Source: Peterkaempfera sp044755465
GTDB taxonomy: Bacteria > Actinomycetota > Actinomycetes > Streptomycetales > Streptomycetaceae
DNA: 64,000 nt
Direction of reading: 5' to 3'
NCBI RefSeq assembly: GCF_044755465.1
Contig: NZ_JBIVRB010000007.1
Coordinates: 62,001-126,000, forward strand
How positions within the stretch are numbered: position 1 is the first letter of the stretch; every line of letters begins with the position of its first letter. Positions 58,077-64,000 of this stretch are shown one piece after another. Position numbers and translations under genes: made by a program. The notes below the pieces were generated by a model. It was not told the DNA's origin. It was given only the letters and a program-made list of their open reading frames with translations, and made no database searches.

Positions 58077-58490
58077 GTGACAGAGATCGGACGAGGACCC
58101 GCCGAAGAGGAGACGTTCTTCGACGCCGTCGGCGGCGAGGAGACCTTCCGCCGCCTGGTGCACCGCTTCTACCAGGGGGTGGCGGAGGACCCGCTGCTCC
58201 GGCCCATGTACCCGGAGGAGGACCTCGGCCCGGCCGAGGAGCGCTTCGCTCTCTTCCTGATGCAGTACTGGGGCGGCCCCCGCACCTACAGCGACCGGCG
58301 CGGCCACCCCCGGCTGCGGATGCGGCATGTGCCGTTCCGGGTGGACCGGGCCGCCCATGACGCGTGGCTGCGCCATATGCGTACCGCCCTGGACGAGGCA
58401 GAGCTCCGCCCCGACCTGGAGCGCCAGCTGTGGGACTACCTCACCTACGCCGCCGCCTCCATGATCAACACCTTGGACGACCCGGCCTGA
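58077..58490 (+). CDS. glbO: Truncated haemoglobin, group II (trHbO-like)
   Basis: A 137-aa cytosolic haem protein of the 2-on-2 globin fold. Segments FFDAVGGEETFRRLVHRFYQGVAEDPLLRPMYPEED (B-E region with the Tyr/Trp-type distal side), LFLMQYWGGPRTYSDRRGHPRLRMRHVPFRV (proximal His in RMRHVPF) and DAWLRHMRTAL are characteristic of group II. Roles proposed for trHbO are oxygen/NO chemistry and peroxidase activity. GTG at 58077 has no clear ribosome site; the start could be leaderless or weakly translated. Confidence 0.92.
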   Translation: MTEIGRGPAEEETFFDAVGGEETFRRLVHRFYQGVAEDPLLRPMYPEEDLGPAEERFALFLMQYWGGPRTYSDRRGHPRLRMRHVPFRVDRAAHDAWLRHMRTALDEAELRPDLERQLWDYLTYAAASMINTLDDPA

Positions 58491-58555
58491 GCGGCCCCCG
58501 CCGCCAGCCTGCGCCACCAGCCCCAGCCGTCCGCCCCAGCCGTCCTCCCGGCCGC

Positions 58556-59326
58556 TCAGCCGATCGGCGTCAGCCCGAGGCCGCTCCCGGGAGCGGCCGA
58601 GCTGCGCAGGGCGACCGACCCGTGCGGTGCGCTGAGCCGCAGCCAGCCGCCCGCCGCGAAGACCGCGAGCCCGGTGCCCGGACGGATGAAGCCGAGCACC
58701 TGGGCGGCGTGTGCGGCCCGCAGCGGGACGGCCGGGGCCGCCTCCAGCGGTCGGGACCAGATCTCGTCGGCCAGCGCGTCCAGCGCGGCGCGGGTACGGC
58801 TGCCCGACTTCAGCGCCTCGCTGCGGGCACGGAACTCGGCGACCGCCTGGGCCACGGCGGCGGCCACCGGGGCGGCGGCGGGCGAGGCGAGGCGCCGCCA
58901 GCCGGTACGGGGCGGCAGCAGCCCGGCCCAGGCGGGGCCGGTGACGGTGGGCGGGACGCGCAGCGCGGCCGCCGGCTCGTCCAGGGCTTCCAGCAGCTGC
59001 CCGGCCGAGACGGTCGCGTCCAGCCGCTCTCCCAGGCCGGCGAGCCGGGCGGTGCGTACGACGACCGCCCCGGCACTGCCCAGCGGCAGTCGGCCGAAGA
59101 CCGCCAGCACCCCCGCTGCGGGCTCGGCAGACCCGACGGGCTCAGCGGCCGTGGACTCGGCGGCCATGGACTCGGCGGCGGCGGGCTCAGCGGCAGCGGC
59201 GGGGGCACCCGGAGCCGGGGCAGCCTGGAGCCGGACGGCGGCGGCCCGGTCGTAGCGGAGCAGCCGGGCGAGGAAGGCCGCCAGGTCGGCGGCCTCGCCC
59301 TGGTCCGCGAGCTGGAGCGTGGTCAT
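58556..59326 (-). CDS. Conserved actinobacterial hypothetical protein
   Basis: A 256-aa Ala-rich soluble protein. It has an N-terminal LLRYDRAAAVRLQ segment, an Ala/Glu/Ser low-complexity linker with ESMAAESTAAEP repeats (about 45-70), and a C-terminal globular part with WAGLLPPRTGWRRL and FIRPGTGLAVFAAGGWLRLSAPHGSVALR. I have a vague memory of such genes next to thioesterases in Streptomyces but know no function. It is 14 nt downstream of the thioesterase stop, so the two are co-transcribed. ATG at 59326. Confidence 0.75.
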   Translation of the reverse strand: MTTLQLADQGEAADLAAFLARLLRYDRAAAVRLQAAPAPGAPAAAAEPAAAESMAAESTAAEPVGSAEPAAGVLAVFGRLPLGSAGAVVVRTARLAGLGERLDATVSAGQLLEALDEPAAALRVPPTVTGPAWAGLLPPRTGWRRLASPAAAPVAAAVAQAVAEFRARSEALKSGSRTRAALDALADEIWSRPLEAAPAVPLRAAHAAQVLGFIRPGTGLAVFAAGGWLRLSAPHGSVALRSSAAPGSGLGLTPIG

Positions 59327-59340
59327 GGCGGGCGCGGTGT

Positions 59341-59862
59341 TCAGACCACTGCCCCTTCGATCCGTTCGGCCTCTTCGTTGCGGGCCGCACCGACCGCACC
59401 GAGCACCTGGTCGGCGTCGTCGGGCTGGTCCATGTCGTCGGGCTGGTCCATGAAGCGGCTGAGGAACGCCCGCTCCACCGGAGTGATCCGGCGGGGGCGG
59501 CCGGCCGCCAGGTCATAGGGGACGATCACGGTGGAGGCGCGCGCGTACACGGTCTCGCGGCCGTCCTCGCCACGGTCCTTGACCAGGTAGCTGACCGTGA
59601 GCGAGGCGGCGCCGAGCCGGGTGACCCAGGTCTCGATGGTGACCGGTGTGGGCCGGTGGACCAGCGGCTTGAGGTAGTCGATCTCGTGGCGGGCCACCAC
59701 CGAGCCGCCCGCGAACTCCCCGGCACCGGCCTCGGCAGCCTGGGTGAACATGAAGTCCACCCGGGCCTCCTCCAGATAGCGCAGGAAGACCACGTTGTTC
59801 ACATGGCCGAAGGCGTCCATGTCGGACCAGCGCAGCGGGCAGGAGTAGATGTGGCGTGCCAC
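59341..59862 (-). CDS. Acyl-CoA thioesterase (4HBT hotdog fold)
   Basis: A 173-aa hotdog thioesterase. N-terminal catalytic motif CPLRWSDMDAFGHVNNVVFLRYLEEARVDFM (the Asp-His-Asn set), EIDYLKPLVHRPTPVTIETWV and VSYLVKDR follow the 4-hydroxybenzoyl-CoA thioesterase pattern. The C-terminal tail carries an MDQPDD repeat and is acidic. GTG at 59862 has GAGGAGAG 10 nt upstream. First gene of a two-gene unit, downstream of ettA and its terminator. Confidence 0.92.
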   Translation of the reverse strand: MARHIYSCPLRWSDMDAFGHVNNVVFLRYLEEARVDFMFTQAAEAGAGEFAGGSVVARHEIDYLKPLVHRPTPVTIETWVTRLGAASLTVSYLVKDRGEDGRETVYARASTVIVPYDLAAGRPRRITPVERAFLSRFMDQPDDMDQPDDADQVLGAVGAARNEEAERIEGAVV

Positions 59863-59941
59863 GGGGGTGCTCTCCTCGTTCTTGCTCTCGGGCGTACCCG
59901 GTTCCGGCGGCCGGTGCCGACCCACCGGCGCCGGCGCGGCA

Positions 59942-59961
59942 CCCCGCCCCGAGGGGCGGGG
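59942..59961 (-). terminator. Terminator after ettA
   Basis: CCCCGCCC-cgag-GGGCGGGG hairpin 35 nt downstream of the ettA stop on the minus strand. Confidence 0.7.
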
Positions 59962-59995
59962 CCACCGGCCGGCGTCCGTCTGCTCGCCTGCGGGA

Positions 59996-61660
<1,665 letters not shown>

Positions 61661-61746
61661 GGAAATCGCTCCGGCGTCGTCGGGAATGGCTTACGGGCTT
61701 ACGACCCTCCATTGTGCCGCACCGGGGAGGGGCGCCCCACACGCCG

Positions 61747-61778
61747 GGACCCGGCCCCCGTGAACGGGGACCGGGTCC
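61747..61778 (-). terminator. Terminator after surface-protein gene
   Basis: A nested hairpin: GGACCCGG/CCGGGTCC outer stem and CCCCGT/ACGGGG inner stem around GAA. It lies 33 nt downstream of the minus-strand stop. Confidence 0.7.
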
Positions 61779-61810
61779 GGTGTGCTGCTGCTTCGACTAC
61801 GGCGCCTGGA

Positions 61811-63409
61811 TCAGGCGGACGGGGTCGAGCGGCGCTTGCGGAGGAAAAAGACAACCCCGCCGCCGATCACCACGAGCGCCACGGCGGCACCCGCGATCAC
61901 CGGGGTGGCGCTGCTGCTGCCGGTGTCGGCCAGGCCGCCGCCGGTCGTGGCGCCGGTGGTGCTGTCCCCACTGGTACCGGCGGTGCCGGTGTCGCCACCG
62001 GTGGAGCCGCCGCTGACGGTGTCGCTGGGCGAGGCGCTCGGGGTACCGCCGGTGGTGTCACCGCCCGTGGTGTCCCCACCGGTGGTGTCGCCGCCGGTGG
62101 CGGTGTCCCCACCGGTCGTGGTGTCGCCGCCGGTGGTGGTGTCGCCACCCGTGCTGTCGCCACCGGTGGTGCCGGTGTCACCGCCCGTGGTGTCGCCGCC
62201 GGTGGAACCGCCGACGGTGCTCTCCACCTGGCAGTCGAGCACACCCGCGAAGGTCTCCGAGAAGTCGTTGCTCCCCTTGACCTCAATCGAGTACGCCGCG
62301 TCCTCGGCGACCTGCACCGCGACGTCCTGCGACTCGCCCGGCTTCACGGTGACGCTCTGGTCGCCCACGGTGCCGACGAAGTCGTCGTCACCGCTGTTGG
62401 TGATGGTCACGACGACCTGGCCGTGGACGCAGTCGACCTCGGCACTGGCAGCCGCGATGGGGCCCTTCTTGGCCCAGTTGGCGGTCGCGGTGGACTTGAC
62501 CTCGATCTTGCCGGAGCCGGCCAGGATCATGGTCTGGCTGTGGTCCTCGGGGGTGTAGCCGAGGCTGGTGAAGGCACGGCCGATCGGCACCTCGGTGACG
62601 GCGTCCGCAGTCACCGTCGCGGTACCGGGGGCCAGACCCTTCGGCACCTGGAAGTAGATGTCGCTGCCGTTGGACGCCTCGCTCAGGCTGTTGCCGTCCT
62701 TGTCGACCAGCGTGACGCCAGCCTGGGCGGAGTCGCCGTCGAGCTGGAGCTGGGCGGTGGTGGTGCTGCTGACGGTGACCGGGCCGAGCCGGTCGCCGCT
62801 CTTGCCGGAGACGGCGGACGGCGACAGCGACAGCGACGGCTGGGGCTCCGCGGCGTCGACCGCGTTCTTGACCAGGTACTTGCTGAGTTGGAGCGCCTCG
62901 TTGTCGACCGGCTTGGCGTTCTTACGGTCCGAGAAGTGCCAGATGGCGGCCTGGGTGCCCGCTGCGGCGTCCTGCTCGGTGAACTTGCCGCCCGAGATGC
63001 CCGCGGCCGTGGCGAGCTTGGTCAGGTCGCTCTGCGTCGGGTACGAGTTCTCGAGAATCCACTTGATCTTGCCGGCGTCGGGATTGGTGGCCAGCGAGGT
63101 GGAATCCCAGCCGGTCTCCTGGTACTGCGCCTTTGCCTTGGTCTTGTGGCCGAAGTCGATGCAGTAGGTCTTGATCTCACCCTGATTGGTCTTCAGCGTG
63201 AAGAGGCCGCCGGTGACGACATCCCCGTGATCGATCTGGATCGACCCGCCGAAGACGCCCGACTGCAGCGTTGCCGTCGCACCGTCACCGCCCTGACCAG
63301 GGTCGGCCATCGCAGACCCGGCGGCGGCGAAGCTTCCGCCCACCATCATGCCCGACGCGAGCATGACAGCAGACATGCGGGGTATTACCCGCCCGCGAAC
63401 ACGGAACAT
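61811..63409 (-). CDS. Thioester-domain surface protein with LAxTG sortase signal
   Basis: A 532-aa secreted, cell-wall-anchored protein. Signal peptide about 1-35 (SAMA cleavage region). Thioester domain with Cys83 in TYCIDFGHK and Gln153 in GTQAAIWHFS, the pair that forms the internal Cys-Gln thioester of covalent host- or surface-binding adhesins. A beta-sandwich (about 195-400) follows, then a TGGDT-repeat stalk (about 405-490), sorting motif LADTG (493-497), a hydrophobic helix and an RKRR tail. The LAxTG form is the class E sortase signal of Streptomyces. ATG at 63409 follows GGAGGAG. Confidence 0.92.
   Translation of the reverse strand: MFRVRGRVIPRMSAVMLASGMMVGGSFAAAGSAMADPGQGGDGATATLQSGVFGGSIQIDHGDVVTGGLFTLKTNQGEIKTYCIDFGHKTKAKAQYQETGWDSTSLATNPDAGKIKWILENSYPTQSDLTKLATAAGISGGKFTEQDAAAGTQAAIWHFSDRKNAKPVDNEALQLSKYLVKNAVDAAEPQPSLSLSPSAVSGKSGDRLGPVTVSSTTTAQLQLDGDSAQAGVTLVDKDGNSLSEASNGSDIYFQVPKGLAPGTATVTADAVTEVPIGRAFTSLGYTPEDHSQTMILAGSGKIEVKSTATANWAKKGPIAAASAEVDCVHGQVVVTITNSGDDDFVGTVGDQSVTVKPGESQDVAVQVAEDAAYSIEVKGSNDFSETFAGVLDCQVESTVGGSTGGDTTGGDTGTTGGDSTGGDTTTGGDTTTGGDTATGGDTTGGDTTGGDTTGGTPSASPSDTVSGGSTGGDTGTAGTSGDSTTGATTGGGLADTGSSSATPVIAGAAVALVVIGGGVVFFLRKRRSTPSA
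61940..62215. repeat. TGGDT-encoding repeat tract
   Basis: Degenerate 12-18-bp units (ccaccggtggtgtcgcc type) repeat many times and encode the Thr/Gly/Asp stalk of the surface protein. Confidence 0.85.
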
Positions 63410-63680
63410 AGGTGACTCCTCCGAGCGGCCGCACACGATGACGCGCCGCTGTAATTGCCACGCCCCCGAACAACGCGGCGCCTCCCTGACCTGAGGCATC
63501 CTATTGACCGCCAGGCCCCACCAAACCTCTGTACCAAACCAGGACAGACTCGTTTCCACATCGTTATCAAATGGACCAAGATGCGGACGAACTGTCGACA
63601 AGTCAGCAAAGTCGCACGTCAGAACGCCCTTCATCTTCACGCCCTGCCCGCGATTTACGCCGCGCAACAGCACATGAGCT
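63410..63680. other. AT-richer 271-bp intergenic region with promoter
   Basis: It lies between the partial ssb gene and the surface-protein gene. A minus-strand TAGGAT (63503-63498) is a good -10 candidate, giving a leader of about 80 nt. The region upstream of it is notably AT-rich for this genome. Confidence 0.5.
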
Positions 63681-64000
63681 CTACACGGGAGCGGGCACCC
63701 GCTCCGTCGGCATCGCCTCGCCACCGACCGCCGTACGCTCCCACGAGGGCTGCTGCTCCACCAGCTCCGGCCTGGCCCGCACCGCCCGGCGGAAGGCCGA
63801 AGTGCCGCGCGCCAGATCGTGCCCCAGCGCCCAGGCGTCGATGTCGACCGTGACGACGCGCTTCCCGTCCTGCTCCCGGTCGCGCACCCGCAACTTGCCC
63901 GTCACCACCAGCGGGTCGCCCTTGCCCACCGAACTGACGACGTTTTCGGCCATCCAGCGCCAGGCCCATACCGTCACAAAACTGGTTTCACCGTCCACCC
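63681..64000 (-). CDS. Single-stranded DNA-binding protein (5' part beyond window)
   Basis: The last 105 codons of an SSB-type OB-fold protein, open to the window edge, so the true N-terminus is missing. Visible segments: GETSFVTVWAWRWMAENVVSSVGKGDPLVVTGKLRVRDREQDGKRVVTVDIDAWALGHDLARGTSAF, matching the SSB strand order (ENV--S-KGDPV-V-G-L, then V-VDIDA-ALG-DL-RG). The missing acidic DDDDxPF tail suggests an SsbB-like paralogue rather than the essential SSB. Confidence 0.82.
   Translation of the reverse strand, partial: VDGETSFVTVWAWRWMAENVVSSVGKGDPLVVTGKLRVRDREQDGKRVVTVDIDAWALGHDLARGTSAFRRAVRARPELVEQQPSWERTAVGGEAMPTERVPAPV

Noticed and set aside
61940..62215. Repeats resembling a CRISPR array
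   Set aside because: Units are short, degenerate and in frame, encoding a TGGDT stalk. There are no spacers of constant length and no cas genes.

Overview
The window is very high-GC chromosomal DNA from a Streptomycetaceae actinomycete (Streptomyces, Kitasatospora or Streptacidiphilus type). The evidence is the third-position GC bias, many GTG/TTG starts, mycothiol-type chemistry, a CsnR-type ROK operon, a GlnX-GlnH-PknG locus and a thioester surface protein with a LAxTG-type sorting signal. It looks like conserved core chromosome. I saw no transposase, integrase, CRISPR array, rRNA or phage module, and the base composition is uniform apart from a few AT-richer spacers.

Layout. 1-650: tRNA-Pro(UGG) on minus and tRNA-Gly(UCC) on plus, each followed by a strong hairpin. 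0.86-6.8 kb: a DUF6348-like protein, a tiny membrane protein, a SpoIIE-type phosphatase, a Nei/Fpg glycosylase coupled to rpiB, bioY, and a mycothiol-dependent DsbA-like reductase. 7-15.8 kb: two paralogous M1 aminopeptidases (pepN) separated by cutA, a quinone-oxidoreductase-like gene with a SoxR-like operator, and a proline-rich membrane-anchored beta-propeller protein. 15.9-26.3 kb: a xylan-utilisation block with secreted GH10-CBM2 xylanase, GH43 enzyme, LacI repressor, sugar ABC importer (lipoprotein and two permeases) and GH3 beta-xylosidase. The same 11-bp CGAAA-N-TTTCG-type operator sits about 25 bp downstream of the -10 box in both control regions. 26.4-28.5 kb: divergent Lrp/AsnC regulator and asparaginase, then a small secreted or membrane protein. 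28.5-35.2 kb: divergent malQ and a 1367-aa GH84-like multidomain protein. 35.3-37.5 kb: HNH endonuclease and an MscS channel. 38.2-45.3 kb: a six-gene csnR-csnE-csnF-csnG-csnH-csnK operon (ROK regulator, ABC importer, GH4, sugar kinase) behind a TTGACA promoter and a perfect TAGGAAA-N-TTTCCTA palindrome.

45.6-55.5 kb holds the most interesting locus: seven closely spaced genes encoding a GlnX-like membrane sensor, a GlnH-like amino-acid-binding lipoprotein, a helical protein, a PknG-type kinase, a PP2C phosphatase, a vWA (MIDAS) protein and an FHA protein. Kinase, phosphatase and FHA protein all carry N-terminal CxxC zinc-ribbon-like knuckles, so this looks like a complete sense / phosphorylate / dephosphorylate / scaffold pathway. 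It ends in a C-rich, G-poor tract that resembles a Rho utilisation site.

55.9-64 kb: an ABC exporter pair with a probable leaderless start, truncated haemoglobin, a conserved hypothetical gene with an acyl-CoA thioesterase, ettA, a sortase-anchored thioester surface protein, and a single-stranded-DNA-binding protein cut by the right edge. All functional calls are from reading the sequence; no database search was run.
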